Origin: Methanolinea sp. UBA275
GTDB taxonomy: Archaea > Halobacteriota > Methanomicrobia > Methanomicrobiales > Methanospirillaceae
Assembly (NCBI GenBank): GCA_002506105.1
Contig: DAWU01000028.1
Coordinates: 62,001-126,000, forward strand
Direction: 5' to 3'
Length of the DNA stretch: 64,000 nucleotides
The translations under genes were made by a program, and so were the position numbers. The notes under the pieces were generated by a model that was not told where the DNA came from, ran no database searches, and was given only the letters and a program-made list of their open reading frames with translations. Shown here piece after piece: positions 25,692 to 34,409 of this stretch (positions are counted from its first letter, which is position 1; each line of letters starts with the position of its first letter).

Positions 25692-26312
25692 ATGATGGCT
25701 GAACCGTACGAAACACTCCTGAAGAAGGCTTACGCTCACGTGACCGAACCGAGCGAATCAGTGGAACGGTTCACGGTACCCGAAGCCAGGTCATATATCG
25801 AGGGGAAGACCACAGTATTGGAGAATTTTTCCGAGATCGCAGACACCGTCCGCCGCGACAAGGATCACCTGATGAAATTCCTCCTGGGAGAGCTTGGGAC
25901 GGCGGGTAAGATCGATGGATCCCGGGCAATATTCAACGGAAAATTCGAAGCATCACTGATAGTCTCCCTTGTGAAGGGGTATGTCGATGACTATGTCATC
26001 TGCTCCGAATGCGGAAAACCCGACACCCGACTCGTGAAAGATGACCGTGTTCTCCTTCTCCGCTGCGATGCCTGTGGAGGTCACCGGCCTGTCAGAAAGA
26101 GAAAAGCACGGACCGAACCAGTCAGCAACGAGATATCAGAGGGTGCGATTATCGATGTAGAGGTTCAGTCCGTGAGCCGGAGAGGTGATGGCGTTGTCCG
26201 GATGGGACGGTATATCCTCTATATTCCCGGTGGAAAGCCTGGGCAGAAGGTCAAGGTAAAGATAACCCGGGTATCGGGCTCGATCGTATTTACGGAACGC
26301 GTTCTGAGCTGA
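25692..26312 (+). CDS. eif2b: Translation initiation factor aIF2 beta with C-terminal TRAM domain
   Basis: The protein has 206 residues. Residues 1-140 form the aIF2-beta fold with its zinc ribbon (CSEC...CDAC). Residues about 145-206 form a TRAM domain (GAIIDVEVQSVSRRGDGVVR, GGKPGQKVKVKI), a beta-barrel RNA-binding module. The fusion is known in some methanogens. aIF2 delivers initiator tRNA to the small subunit. I chose the ATG pair at 25692/25695 over the frame open from 25593. CCTATATAAG ends just before the ATG. Confidence 0.9.
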   Translation: MMAEPYETLLKKAYAHVTEPSESVERFTVPEARSYIEGKTTVLENFSEIADTVRRDKDHLMKFLLGELGTAGKIDGSRAIFNGKFEASLIVSLVKGYVDDYVICSECGKPDTRLVKDDRVLLLRCDACGGHRPVRKRKARTEPVSNEISEGAIIDVEVQSVSRRGDGVVRMGRYILYIPGGKPGQKVKVKITRVSGSIVFTERVLS

Positions 26313-26354
26313 ATCAAGGTTCCAGGGGTGGTTGAAAGCCCCTCAAGGTTTTCA

Positions 26355-26380
26355 CCCTGGTTTTTTTAAAAAAACAAGGG
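26355..26380. terminator. Palindromic bidirectional terminator
   Basis: CCCTGGTTTTTTTAAAAAAA plus CAAGGG forms a near-perfect palindrome with T-runs on both strands. It lies between the convergent aIF2-beta and rpoL genes, so both transcripts could end here. Confidence 0.6.
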
Positions 26381-26437
26381 TATTGTTTTTCAAAGCAAGA
26401 AAAAACCAAAAAAAAGCAAAAAATAGTTGATTTCGGA

Positions 26438-26707
26438 TTATTTTGACGCGATACTCTCAAGGAGTTCATCGCAGGACTGGGATATCCTCCTGCAGGCATC
26501 TTGGATGATCTCAAGAGGCGCCTTCTTTCCGTTTGTGGTGACCAGAAGTTCAGGATCCGAAAACTGGAACTTGATAAGATACCTGGCAACATCCACGTCT
26601 GGATCACTCAGTATCTCCTCTGTGAGGGCATTCATGAATGTATGGCCTTCTCCCTGGACGAGGAGTCTGACTTTGTCCTTCTGCAACTCGAGGATCTTTA
26701 TATTCAT
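26438..26707 (-). CDS. rpoL: DNA-directed RNA polymerase subunit L (Rpo11)
   Basis: The protein has 89 residues. It is the homologue of eukaryotic Rpb11 and of the bacterial alpha N-terminal domain, and pairs with Rpo3. MNIKILELQKDKVRLLVQGE, the invariant GEGHTFMNALTEEI and the YLIKFQFSDPEL region are diagnostic. ATG 26707 is chosen because the frame upstream overlaps the TATA box CCTATATAGG at 26732-26741. It follows the PhnP-like gene with its own promoter. Confidence 0.92.
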   Translation of the reverse strand: MNIKILELQKDKVRLLVQGEGHTFMNALTEEILSDPDVDVARYLIKFQFSDPELLVTTNGKKAPLEIIQDACRRISQSCDELLESIASK

Positions 26708-26731
26708 CCACCCATAAATGGGAGACAGAAT

Positions 26732-26741
26732 CCTATATAGG
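26732..26741 (-). promoter_or_regulatory. TATA box for rpoL
   Basis: CCTATATAGG is palindromic and lies about 30 bp before the rpoL ATG, predicting a very short leader. Confidence 0.5.
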
Positions 26742-26789
26742 TATGCCCGAATCCCCCTCCCGAGACCCGCATGGAGCCACTGCATTAAG

Positions 26790-27509
26790 TCAGAATGTGA
26801 AGGTTTCACCGTCAGACCCAAGGTGGGGAAGATCCCATGGCATGAGGTGACTGAGATGGACGCATCTGAAATCCCCCGCCCCGAGCAAGGCTGCAAGGTC
26901 GCAGGCTTCCTGGTAGTTCATGTGCTTGGAAACATGGCGATCAGGAGGCAGGAGCGCATCTACGAAGAGAAGGTCCACTCCCTCAAGGGCTTTTTTCGTT
27001 TTTTCGGGAAGATTGGCAATGGCATCTGAAGTGTATCCAACACGCATTCCATCGTATTCAAGCAAAATCCCACACGTACGTACCGGGGGGTGGATAACAG
27101 GGAGAAAACTGAGAGTTATCCCGTTGAGGTCAAATTTGGTGTATTCGCGGATGGGATGCCGTGAAAAATCAAGGAACCTGAAGACTTCACCGCAGTACTC
27201 GATAACCTCTTCAGGTGCGTATACCTCAGGGATTCCCTGTACCCTGTAGAACTCGCCGAACCCCATGAAGTGATCGTAGTGGCCATGGGTCCACAGAACA
27301 GCATCAATACGCGGAGATCCTGCCTGGAGGAGTTGCTGGCGGAGATCGGGACTTGTATCGATAAGAATATGCTGTCCGTCACACTCGATTAAAAGCGAGG
27401 TCCTGAGTCTCTGCACGCCCTTTTCATGAGCATGGATACACTGGCTGCATGAACATCCGATCTTTGGTGTGCCAATGGCATCACCTGTCCCGAGGAGGGT
27501 GATTTTCAT
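26790..27509 (-). CDS. Metallo-beta-lactamase-fold phosphodiesterase, PhnP-like
   Basis: The protein has 239 residues. The zinc motif HxHxDH is in WTHGHYDHFMGF. An extra N-terminal cysteine-rich loop (GCSCSQC) and LLIECDGQHILIDTSPDLR resemble the PhnP/COG1235 group of cyclic phosphodiesterases. The true substrate here is unknown. ATG 27509 (MKITLLGTGDAIGTP) starts 1 nt after the AAA ATPase stop, so the two genes are an operon. Confidence 0.8.
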   Translation of the reverse strand: MKITLLGTGDAIGTPKIGCSCSQCIHAHEKGVQRLRTSLLIECDGQHILIDTSPDLRQQLLQAGSPRIDAVLWTHGHYDHFMGFGEFYRVQGIPEVYAPEEVIEYCGEVFRFLDFSRHPIREYTKFDLNGITLSFLPVIHPPVRTCGILLEYDGMRVGYTSDAIANLPEKTKKALEGVDLLFVDALLPPDRHVSKHMNYQEACDLAALLGAGDFRCVHLSHLMPWDLPHLGSDGETFTF

Positions 27510-27510
27510 C

Positions 27511-28788
27511 CTACGACAACCAGTTCTGGGCGCGGATAGTATTCCGGTTCTGAACCACAGCGATGCCACGCTCAATGTCTGCAGGGGAGATAGAATCCCG
27601 GGTTTCCATAAGAGATGAGAGGAGCGCTTCTTTGACCACGATCCGGAGGTCAGCCCCGGAAAAGCCTTCGGTCAGGTCTGCAAGACCGGCAAGATCACAG
27701 CTGTGCTTCATGCTTGAAGATACCTTCTCGAGGATCGCCAGGCGCATATCCCTGTCCGGAAGTCCGAACTCCACTACTTCATCAAACCTTCTCCACGCAG
27801 CATCATCGAGGAGTTGCGGATGGTTGGTAGCCCCGATAAGGAGGACCCCGTGACGAACGAGGCTCACCTGGTCAATATTCTTCAGGAGTGCATTCACGGC
27901 ACGCTTCATCGCACCATGGTCATCGGTAACACGACTCTTTGCTATGAAATCAAACTCGTCGATGAAGAGGATGCAGGGTGCAAGTCCTTTTGCCAGATCA
28001 AAGATGCGGTCGATGTTCTTTGAGGTCTCGCCAAGGTATTGGGAGGTGATCATCGAGAGCCTCACTTCCAGGAGAGGCAGGTGGAGTTTCCGGGATAAAG
28101 CCAGGGCAAGGGAGGTCTTTCCGGTTCCCGGCGGACCTACAAAGAGGAGCTTGCCCACTTCATGAATACGGTGCCGGCGTAGGGTATCGCGGTGTTGCCT
28201 TGCGACCTGGACTTTTTTTATGAAATCGAGCTGTTCCTTCGTACATACCATATCCTCGAAATCCTGGTCAATTTCTTCGGGGGCGCTCAGAATGACCAGG
28301 TCCATTGCATTCTTCAGTGGCTCGTCTTCGGAGAGAATCTTTGTGACACGGGATTGTAAAAACAGCCTCGTGTCTTCCACGGGGGGGTTCTCGCCGCGCA
28401 CCTTCTCATAGGAGACATCAGTGGATTCGAAATTCTCGAAAAAATATGCAAGTGTCGGATTCCTGGAGATATAGTCAATTCCTCCCTTTTTCAGGAACCA
28501 TCGTGCAGCCGGCTCGAGGGTGGTGAGCTTGATTCGCTGCCCGAATTCCTCGCAGGTAACCACCGGTGTCTCTGCAAGTTTCTTGCAGGCATCCTCAATG
28601 CCCAGGCTCCTCCTTACCATCCCCTCACTCACATGCAGGGGGCGCTTTACATCCGGAGCCCCATTGACCGTAAAAAGACTCCTGCATTCGGGGGTGAGGT
28701 CATTGACGTCCAGGTTGTGATGGGTATTGAAGAGTTCTGCGGTGAGGAGAATCTCCATGAGCTTGAGGGTCTCGTCATGAGCAGGCAT
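27511..28788 (-). CDS. AAA-family ATPase of unknown target
   Basis: The protein has 425 residues. An N-terminal helical region (about 1-190) has no recognised domain. The AAA module follows with Walker A GPPGTGKTS, Walker B LFIDEFD, sensor-1 IGATNHP, an arginine-finger-like WRRFDEVVEF and sensor-2 GFSGADLR. It resembles single-AAA proteins near proteasome or membrane-remodelling ATPases, but the N-domain gives no clear partner. It is in an operon with the PhnP-like gene. Confidence 0.8.
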   Translation of the reverse strand: MPAHDETLKLMEILLTAELFNTHHNLDVNDLTPECRSLFTVNGAPDVKRPLHVSEGMVRRSLGIEDACKKLAETPVVTCEEFGQRIKLTTLEPAARWFLKKGGIDYISRNPTLAYFFENFESTDVSYEKVRGENPPVEDTRLFLQSRVTKILSEDEPLKNAMDLVILSAPEEIDQDFEDMVCTKEQLDFIKKVQVARQHRDTLRRHRIHEVGKLLFVGPPGTGKTSLALALSRKLHLPLLEVRLSMITSQYLGETSKNIDRIFDLAKGLAPCILFIDEFDFIAKSRVTDDHGAMKRAVNALLKNIDQVSLVRHGVLLIGATNHPQLLDDAAWRRFDEVVEFGLPDRDMRLAILEKVSSSMKHSCDLAGLADLTEGFSGADLRIVVKEALLSSLMETRDSISPADIERGIAVVQNRNTIRAQNWLS

Positions 28789-28832
28789 TTCTGTAACTTT
28801 TAGTATTATCCCTGGAATTGTTTAAGGGTATC

Positions 28833-29708
28833 TCATGCGGTTGTGACGATACATCCATCGGCTGTGACTATCAGCGTGTGTTCTGCCTGGGAGACGAGTG
28901 AACCAGGTACATCGGACAGCACGGGATATGCCCGTATCACCTGCGCCCGGAGGAGCGCTTGGAGCGCGAGATCACGTTTCGTTCCCGAGAGCCATCTCCT
29001 GGAGAAGGGCATTCCCTTGCGCGGCCGGATCTCTTCGAGCATATGCCTCGCGGAGGGAAGCCTAACCGGATGGAGTGCCTGTTGCTGATAGATCTCGGTC
29101 CGGAACTTCTCGTTCACCCTTCCGCTCCCTGTAGTGGCAAACGGTTCGATGGCAAAGACCATCCCTTCATCGAGCACAGGTCCTCCCTGGACTCTTACAT
29201 TGGGAATGTTTGGGGGTGTATGAATCATAAACCGGTCCAGACCATGGCCGGTGAGATTCGCCACAGGTCGGAATCCCCTTGACTCTATCTCATAATGGAT
29301 GGCTGTCCCGAGCTCTCCGATTGTCACTCCGGGACGCACCAGGGAGATCGCCTTCTCCAGTCCACTGCGTGACGCTTCGACAAGGAGGAGGTGCTCTCCA
29401 AGATCAACAGTTGTTGCGGTATCTGCAATGTAGCCGTCGATGTGGACACCGAGGTCGAGCTTGACCATATCCCCCTGTGAAAAAACTCTCCCGTCTTCTG
29501 AAGAAGCGGTATCATGTGCGGCATCCTCATTGATGGAGACATTGAGGGGGAAGGCAAGACCGGCTCCCTCAGCCTTCACCATCTCCTCAATCATCTCCAC
29601 GGCACCAAGGTACGATGCCCCTACCTTGATCTCGTCTCTGCCTCGTTGAAGGATGCGTGCCGCGATCCTGCCGGACTCCAGATACTTGTCCATTACCTCA
29701 TCATTCAT
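28833..29708 (-). CDS. map: Methionine aminopeptidase, type II
   Basis: The protein has 291 residues. It removes N-terminal Met from new proteins. The dinuclear metal ligands are visible: D in KLDLGVHIDG, D in YIADTATTV, H in TGHGLDRF, E in FAIEPFAT and E in SQAEHTLI. An insert of about 60 residues before the last ligand marks the type II form. ATG 29708 has GAGGTG 5 nt upstream. It follows the Xaa-Pro-type peptidase by 9 bp. Confidence 0.94.
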   Translation of the reverse strand: MNDEVMDKYLESGRIAARILQRGRDEIKVGASYLGAVEMIEEMVKAEGAGLAFPLNVSINEDAAHDTASSEDGRVFSQGDMVKLDLGVHIDGYIADTATTVDLGEHLLLVEASRSGLEKAISLVRPGVTIGELGTAIHYEIESRGFRPVANLTGHGLDRFMIHTPPNIPNVRVQGGPVLDEGMVFAIEPFATTGSGRVNEKFRTEIYQQQALHPVRLPSARHMLEEIRPRKGMPFSRRWLSGTKRDLALQALLRAQVIRAYPVLSDVPGSLVSQAEHTLIVTADGCIVTTA

Positions 29709-29717
29709 ATACGCACC

Positions 29718-30845
29718 TCACAGGTCAAGGCACATCGGAAATCTTGTCAGGGATGTGAATCCTTCCGCGCTGATAACTCCGGTATTCTCTATCCTGATCC
29801 CCCCTATTCCTGAGAAATAGAGGCCGGGTTCGATCGTCACTACGTTTCCCTGGTAAAGTTCCTCTCCTGAAGGTCCGAGGCTTGGTGCTTCATGGACCTC
29901 AAGACCAACACCATGCCCCAGGTTATGTACGAATCCCTCACGGCCGCTTTCAAAACCCCTCTCGGCAAAGAGATCCACGACCGACTGGTAGACCTCAGCA
30001 CCGGTCAGCCCGGGGCGGATATTTCCTGCTGCCATTTCCAGTGCGTCCCTGACAGCACGGAACATCTCCTTTATCTGTATTGTCGGCTCTCCCCTCAAGA
30101 CTGTTCGGGTCATATCACTGTAATACCCGGTCTGTTCATTGTGGGGGAAGATGTCAATGACAATAGGTTCGTCCGCTTTGAGGTGACCTTCACCGGTAAG
30201 ATGAGGAAGCGCGCTCTCTTCCCCGCATGATACAATGGTGCCGGAAGCGTTGCAGCCATTCCTGACAAGAACCTGGTGCATCGCCCCCCTGACCATGCCC
30301 GAGGTGAGCGGCACGGCACCCTGGTACAGGAACCCGCTTTTTACGCGTGACTTCCGGATCATGGCAATTCCCCTCTCCATTGCTTTTTCGGTTGCTACCT
30401 GGACCCTCCGGATGTTCTCGATCTCCCGGGGACTCTTCACAGCCCTCATGCCAGCGAGTGCAGCCCGGTCCACCTCGAGTCTGCACATTGTGCCAAGCTC
30501 CCTTGCAAGTGCATGTGGAAACTGGGGCGGGACGAGTATTGTTCCACGAACAAGGCCTGCAATCATCCTTGCAAGCGCCCGCCACCTGTCATTCTCATCC
30601 TTCAGGATTTCAAGCAGTCCTGCCTGGGCCCTTGAGATCACTACAGCGTTTGACTCACGCTGGGCCCTATCACACTCCATCTGTGATACGATGATACAAC
30701 CCTGCTCGCCCCGCCGCCGTATGTATACAATGGGGTCGGTGGTTGAGAACTGCGTGAGGTAGCGTATGTCAGCGTCCTGCGAGGTGCCTATGGCAACGTA
30801 CGCTTCTGATCCGCTGTGTACGATTGCAGAATCAAGCGCATCCAT
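29718..30845 (-). CDS. M24-family peptidase, Xaa-Pro dipeptidase/aminopeptidase-like
   Basis: The protein has 375 residues. An N-terminal creatinase-like domain (about 1-140) precedes the pita-bread metallopeptidase domain. The metal ligands are D in IVIDIFPHNE, D in YYSDMTRTV, H in HNLGHGVGLEVHEAP, E in TIEPGLYF and E in RIENTGVI. It likely cleaves X-Pro bonds. It is co-directional with map, which it resembles in fold. Confidence 0.88.
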   Translation of the reverse strand: MDALDSAIVHSGSEAYVAIGTSQDADIRYLTQFSTTDPIVYIRRRGEQGCIIVSQMECDRAQRESNAVVISRAQAGLLEILKDENDRWRALARMIAGLVRGTILVPPQFPHALARELGTMCRLEVDRAALAGMRAVKSPREIENIRRVQVATEKAMERGIAMIRKSRVKSGFLYQGAVPLTSGMVRGAMHQVLVRNGCNASGTIVSCGEESALPHLTGEGHLKADEPIVIDIFPHNEQTGYYSDMTRTVLRGEPTIQIKEMFRAVRDALEMAAGNIRPGLTGAEVYQSVVDLFAERGFESGREGFVHNLGHGVGLEVHEAPSLGPSGEELYQGNVVTIEPGLYFSGIGGIRIENTGVISAEGFTSLTRFPMCLDL

Positions 30846-30906
30846 ATCTCCTGATTATTTGCGTCCTTACCACAAGTACTTTTATTATGGAGCTGACATT
30901 CCTGTA

Positions 30907-31134
30907 ATGGACGAGGTCACCAAAGAGGAATTAAAATGGAAATTTTATCGCCTTGCGATAGTCCTCAATGCTATCGTACTCATAGTTGCACTCGGTGTGG
31001 TGGCCCTCCTTAAGCTCCAGGGGCATTACGCGATCCCGGCGGCCCTGATTCTCTTTGCGGCGGCTCTCGGACTCGGTCTCTATTTCAGGAAGCATTATTC
31101 GGCTACCAGAAGATGGCTCGATGAACAACCCTAG
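30907..31134 (+). CDS. Small membrane protein with two transmembrane helices
   Basis: The protein has 75 residues. Two hydrophobic segments (IVLNAIVLIVALGVVALL and a second ending LILFAAALGLGLYF) lie between a charged N-terminus and a basic C-terminus. I do not recognise the family. TTTTATTATGG about 20-30 bp upstream can serve as a TATA box, and ATG 30907 lies outside the divergent peptidase gene. It is followed by a winged-helix gene 26 bp later, probably in one transcript. Confidence 0.65.
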   Translation: MDEVTKEELKWKFYRLAIVLNAIVLIVALGVVALLKLQGHYAIPAALILFAAALGLGLYFRKHYSATRRWLDEQP

Positions 31135-31160
31135 AAAATCCTGGTGCGTCGGAGGGATTC

Positions 31161-31451
31161 ATGATTGAGAAGGTAAAAGGGGAGATTGAATTGATGCAGC
31201 GGCATATCCAGGTGCTGCGCACGGTGGTTAGTCACCAGCCGATAGGCATCATGAAACTTTCTGAGCTGATGGACCTTCCATTTCACAGGATCCGGTACTC
31301 TCTCCGCATACTGGAGCAGATGGGGTATATCCGAGCTTCACCCTCCGGTGCGGTGGCTACACCCCAGAGTTTGGAACTCCTTGGGGGCCTTGATGGAGAA
31401 CTTGCTGAGATGATAAATCTCCTCGAGAGCATGAAGCACCCCGAGCCCTGA
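31161..31451 (+). CDS. Winged-helix DNA-binding protein
   Basis: The protein has 96 residues. A winged-helix core is visible as IGIMKLSELMDLPFHRIRYSLRILEQMGYI, with a wing at ASPSGAVATP and an amphipathic C-terminal helix for dimerisation. It resembles small archaeal regulators that read one half-site per monomer. No effector domain is present. It is probably co-transcribed with the small membrane protein, which may be its target or sensor. Confidence 0.7.
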   Translation: MIEKVKGEIELMQRHIQVLRTVVSHQPIGIMKLSELMDLPFHRIRYSLRILEQMGYIRASPSGAVATPQSLELLGGLDGELAEMINLLESMKHPEP

Positions 31452-31540
31452 AATGGGACGCCACATTATCCCGGAGGCTCCCTGATGAACCCGCTACCTT
31501 TAACACGGTCAACATCAAAATATGGTAGCACATTTGCAGT

Positions 31541-31613
31541 GCCGCCATAACTCAGTTGGTAGAGTGGCTGGCTGTTAACCAGCATGTCACAGGTTCGAGT
31601 CCTGTTGGCGGCG
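31541..31613 (+). tRNA. tRNA-Asn (GTT)
   Basis: This is a full cloverleaf of 73 nt. The acceptor is GCCGCCA/TGGCGGC with discriminator G, the anticodon stem-loop GCTGG-CTGTTAA-CCAGC carries GTT, and the T-loop is GGTTCGAGTCC. A run of eight T follows at once. CCA is not encoded and there is no intron. Confidence 0.96.
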
Positions 31614-31624
31614 TTTTTTTTCAC

Positions 31625-31699
31625 GGGCCCGTAGCTTAGTCCGGTCAGAGCGCCCGGCTCATAACCGGGCGGTCATGCGTTCAAATCGCATCGGGCCCA
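31625..31699 (+). tRNA. tRNA with CAT anticodon, elongator Met or Ile2
   Basis: This is a cloverleaf of 75 nt. The acceptor is GGGCCCG/CGGGCCC with discriminator A, the anticodon loop is CTCATAA on a CCCGG/CCGGG stem, and the T-loop is GTTCAAATC. It is not the initiator type. The GGGCCCG acceptor resembles archaeal tRNA-Ile, so it may be the AUA-reading tRNA-Ile2 whose C34 becomes agmatidine. An elongator Met assignment remains possible. Confidence 0.9.
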
Positions 31700-31781
31700 C
31701 TTTTGAACCATTCGCTATAATAGCAATTCTCTCAAGAGCCCGTTCAAAAGATATGTATGGGGCCGAAAGAAATTACCGGGT

Positions 31782-32810
31782 ATGAGATGCCCTGTTTGCG
31801 GTGGTGACTGCATTAGAGATGCACCGGCCGTACTTGAATCGCTCTCTTCGGTATTTTCAAAGTGTGAAGAGTGCAGGTTCAGGATCCTGGACAAGAACGC
31901 TCCACTCCGCGGCAGGTTTTATGCAACTCCTTGTGCCTGTAACAGGCGATTCATCGATGAGGTATTCGCACATATCTACGTGATTTTCCTGGATGAGGGA
32001 ATCCTGTCAGGGGATGAACCACTCAGAGCGGTAGGGTCTCCTCTCATCCACCCTGGTTTTTTTATGACCTCCCCGCCGTTTCTCTCGCCCGACTCGCTGG
32101 TTCTCCTCTCCCCGATCGTGACAGAGGAGGCAGCAAAGAGGATTGTAGTGGAAGTACCCGAGGTAAAAGGGGTGGTCAAATGCGGTGATTACGTACCTGG
32201 AGTCACGGATCTCTCACTTTCATCGCCATATCGGACCTATCAACTCCTTGCAGGATGCGATGTGCGTGCCGGAGTCTTTTCCACACGTGCCGGCCCCCTT
32301 GTGATTTACACCCAGCAATCCGTCATGCACATTGAGTTTCCGCGCTTGAGGAATCCCAAGATACAATCAGTGGAACGCCACCTTGGAACACGTCACCCAA
32401 CCTGGTGTGTGGACGCCTGTTCGGGTGCAGGGACGCTTGGTCTGTGTGCCGCAAGGCACGGGGTTTTAGGGGTAATCATGAGCGATGCCTGGTACGCAGC
32501 AGCCTACTGGTCGGCGGTAAACCTTCATGTCAATCGCATGTTCTTCAAAATTGATGAGATTGTGTTTCACTCAACGTATGATGCCATGCAGGAGCACATG
32601 GTGAGGAGGGACCCGGTCAGGATCGCTGACGCAGGGGGTGATCAATCGATCCTTGTATACCAGGGAGATTATCGGGAATTGTGGAGGGTGCTTCCTTCAG
32701 AACCGGTATGTGCAGTCCTTGATATCTTTCACAAATCGGATAAGGATGAGACCGATAGGATACTGCAGGAATGGCAGAGCCGTGTGCCCGGCGAGGTATT
32801 TATCCCCTAG
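31782..32810 (+). CDS. Zinc-ribbon protein with methyltransferase-like Rossmann domain
   Basis: The protein has 342 residues. An N-terminal CPVCGGDC...CEEC pair forms a zinc ribbon (residues 3-31), with a further CAC near 50. A central region (70-190) is unrecognised. DACSGAGTLGLCAARHG (about 211-227) is a SAM-binding motif I, followed by SDAWYAAAYWSAVNLHVNR as in class I methyltransferases. The catalytic motif for base methylation (NPPY-type) was not seen. I do not recognise the family. The SRP RNA gene follows directly. Confidence 0.6.
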   Translation: MRCPVCGGDCIRDAPAVLESLSSVFSKCEECRFRILDKNAPLRGRFYATPCACNRRFIDEVFAHIYVIFLDEGILSGDEPLRAVGSPLIHPGFFMTSPPFLSPDSLVLLSPIVTEEAAKRIVVEVPEVKGVVKCGDYVPGVTDLSLSSPYRTYQLLAGCDVRAGVFSTRAGPLVIYTQQSVMHIEFPRLRNPKIQSVERHLGTRHPTWCVDACSGAGTLGLCAARHGVLGVIMSDAWYAAAYWSAVNLHVNRMFFKIDEIVFHSTYDAMQEHMVRRDPVRIADAGGDQSILVYQGDYRELWRVLPSEPVCAVLDIFHKSDKDETDRILQEWQSRVPGEVFIP

Positions 32811-32825
32811 GGTCTCCATATGGTA

Positions 32826-33136
32826 TGGGGACTAGCCCGGGTGGCCCGGCGTCACCTGTGACCCGAAACCGTCGGCATGCGGGGGGCGAAGTTCGGAGAA
32901 GGCGGTAACGGGTTGTCTTTAAACGGTACAGGCCGACGTTGAAACCTCGTCCCATGAGGTCGGTGGACAGGGATCAAGACCCCGGAGGGGGTGGCGACCT
33001 GCTGTCGCGGGGACCGGTCCAGGCCCGGAAGGGAGCAGACTTACCGTGAACATTCGGCGCCCATGGGGTCGCGGGGTGGAGGAGGAGTGTGCCCGGAGGA
33101 GGCAGTCACGAACCGTCGACCGAGAACGTGTCCCCA
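32826..33136 (+). ncRNA. ffs: Signal recognition particle 7S RNA
   Basis: The RNA is about 310 nt. The ends TGGGGAC (32826-32832) and GTCCCCA (33130-33136) pair. The SRP54-binding helix 8 is recognisable in GGTCCAGGCCCGGAAGGGAG followed by CAGAC, with the conserved GGAA tetraloop and asymmetric loop. The length and the 5'/3' pairing fit archaeal SRP RNA with its helix 1. Confidence 0.93.
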
Positions 33137-33155
33137 TTTTCCAGGCTGACCGTCC

Positions 33156-34103
33156 ATGTCTAAAATATCAATAATCGGGGCCACCGGGAACGTTGGCACA
33201 TTTTCTGCACACACCCTGGCAGGGATTCCGTATGTTCACCAGATTGTTCTCTATGGCAGAACCGGACGAGAGAACCTGCTCTGTGGGATCACACAGGATC
33301 TGATCGATTCGCTTGCTGCGTCGGGACAGGCAGTGGATCTCACCTGGACGACAGACCTTGAAGATACCTGTGATTCAGATGTGGTGATATGCACCGCAGG
33401 GATTCCAAGGACCCCCGGTCAGGACCGACTTGACCTGGCACTTGAAAATGCCCGCATTGTTGCGAATGTTGCGAAAGTAATCGGGAAATGCGCCCCGGAC
33501 GCCATGATCCTGATGGTCACAAACCCTGTTGACGTGATGACCTCAGTAGCACTGAAATACTCGGAAATGCCTCCAAACCAGGTTTTCGGGCTTGGGACTC
33601 ACCTTGATTCAATGCGCCTGAAATCCCTTATCGCCAAGCATTTCAAGGTACATGTAAGCGAGGTACATACCCGTATCATAGGGGAGCACGGGGACTCCAT
33701 GGTGCCGTTATGGTCCGCTACTACTATAGGAGGGATCCAGATCGCCAACCTGCCCACCTTCTCGCGGCTTCCGGTTGACGAGATACTCTCGAGTGTGAAA
33801 ACGTGCGGTGAACAGATTATCAGGAATAAAGGATCAACGGTATACGGACCCGGCGAAGCAATTGCAACACTGGTCAGGACCATCCTTGGGAATGAGAACC
33901 GCATCCTCACTGTTTCAGCCTATATCCAGAGCGAAGTCCATGATATTGGTGATGTATGTATCGGTGTCCCGGCACGAATCAACCGGAGCGGTGTGTTCCC
34001 TGTTCCCATTAAAATATCGGAAGGAGAGGTCACGCAATTCCAGGAATCGGTCGAAAAGATCCGGACCATCACGAATAAAATTCTGAAAAAAATTGAGAGT
34101 TAA
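33156..34103 (+). CDS. mdh: Malate dehydrogenase (archaeal MDH/LDH family)
   Basis: The protein has 315 residues. The nucleotide loop is GATGNVGTFSA. The substrate loop GIPRTPGQDR has arginines in the malate-type positions rather than the lactate-type Gln. The catalytic His is in IIGEHGDSMVP, and VTNPVDVMT and GLGTHLDSMR match the methanogen NADP-type enzyme. It links oxaloacetate and malate in the incomplete reductive TCA branch. It begins 20 bp after the SRP RNA. Confidence 0.88.
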   Translation: MSKISIIGATGNVGTFSAHTLAGIPYVHQIVLYGRTGRENLLCGITQDLIDSLAASGQAVDLTWTTDLEDTCDSDVVICTAGIPRTPGQDRLDLALENARIVANVAKVIGKCAPDAMILMVTNPVDVMTSVALKYSEMPPNQVFGLGTHLDSMRLKSLIAKHFKVHVSEVHTRIIGEHGDSMVPLWSATTIGGIQIANLPTFSRLPVDEILSSVKTCGEQIIRNKGSTVYGPGEAIATLVRTILGNENRILTVSAYIQSEVHDIGDVCIGVPARINRSGVFPVPIKISEGEVTQFQESVEKIRTITNKILKKIES

Positions 34104-34150
34104 AAGATTCCTGTCCTGATACACCATCAGGGTATTCGTATCGGTGTGTT

Positions 34151-34408
34151 TCAGGTAAGGGTAAGCTCGACGATTTCTGCGCGCTCTACGCCTGCGATCT
34201 TCTGGATATCAGCTTCTACTGCGTCACTTTCACCGCCGGCATCATTCACGAGCGCTGCTACCTTGAGGGCTTTTAACCCGAAACCAATAGGCTCTTCCCT
34301 GATATCCTTCACTGACGGAACTTTCGTTTTTATCTCCGCCTTCAGTGTATTGAGATCCACATCAGGTGATTCGGGCATGACTTTGAGAATGATTGCTACC
34401 ATGCCCAT
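34151..34408 (-). CDS. ef1b: Elongation factor 1-beta (aEF1B)
   Basis: The protein has 85 residues. It is the nucleotide-exchange factor for aEF1-alpha. Its ferredoxin-like fold matches in GMVAIILKVMPESPDVDL, the central EEPIGFGLKALKVAALV and the C-terminal GVERAEIVELTLT. ATG 34408 follows the zinc-ribbon gene stop by 1 nt. The longer frame to 34534 lies inside that gene. Confidence 0.92.
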   Translation of the reverse strand: MGMVAIILKVMPESPDVDLNTLKAEIKTKVPSVKDIREEPIGFGLKALKVAALVNDAGGESDAVEADIQKIAGVERAEIVELTLT

Positions 34409-34409
34409 G

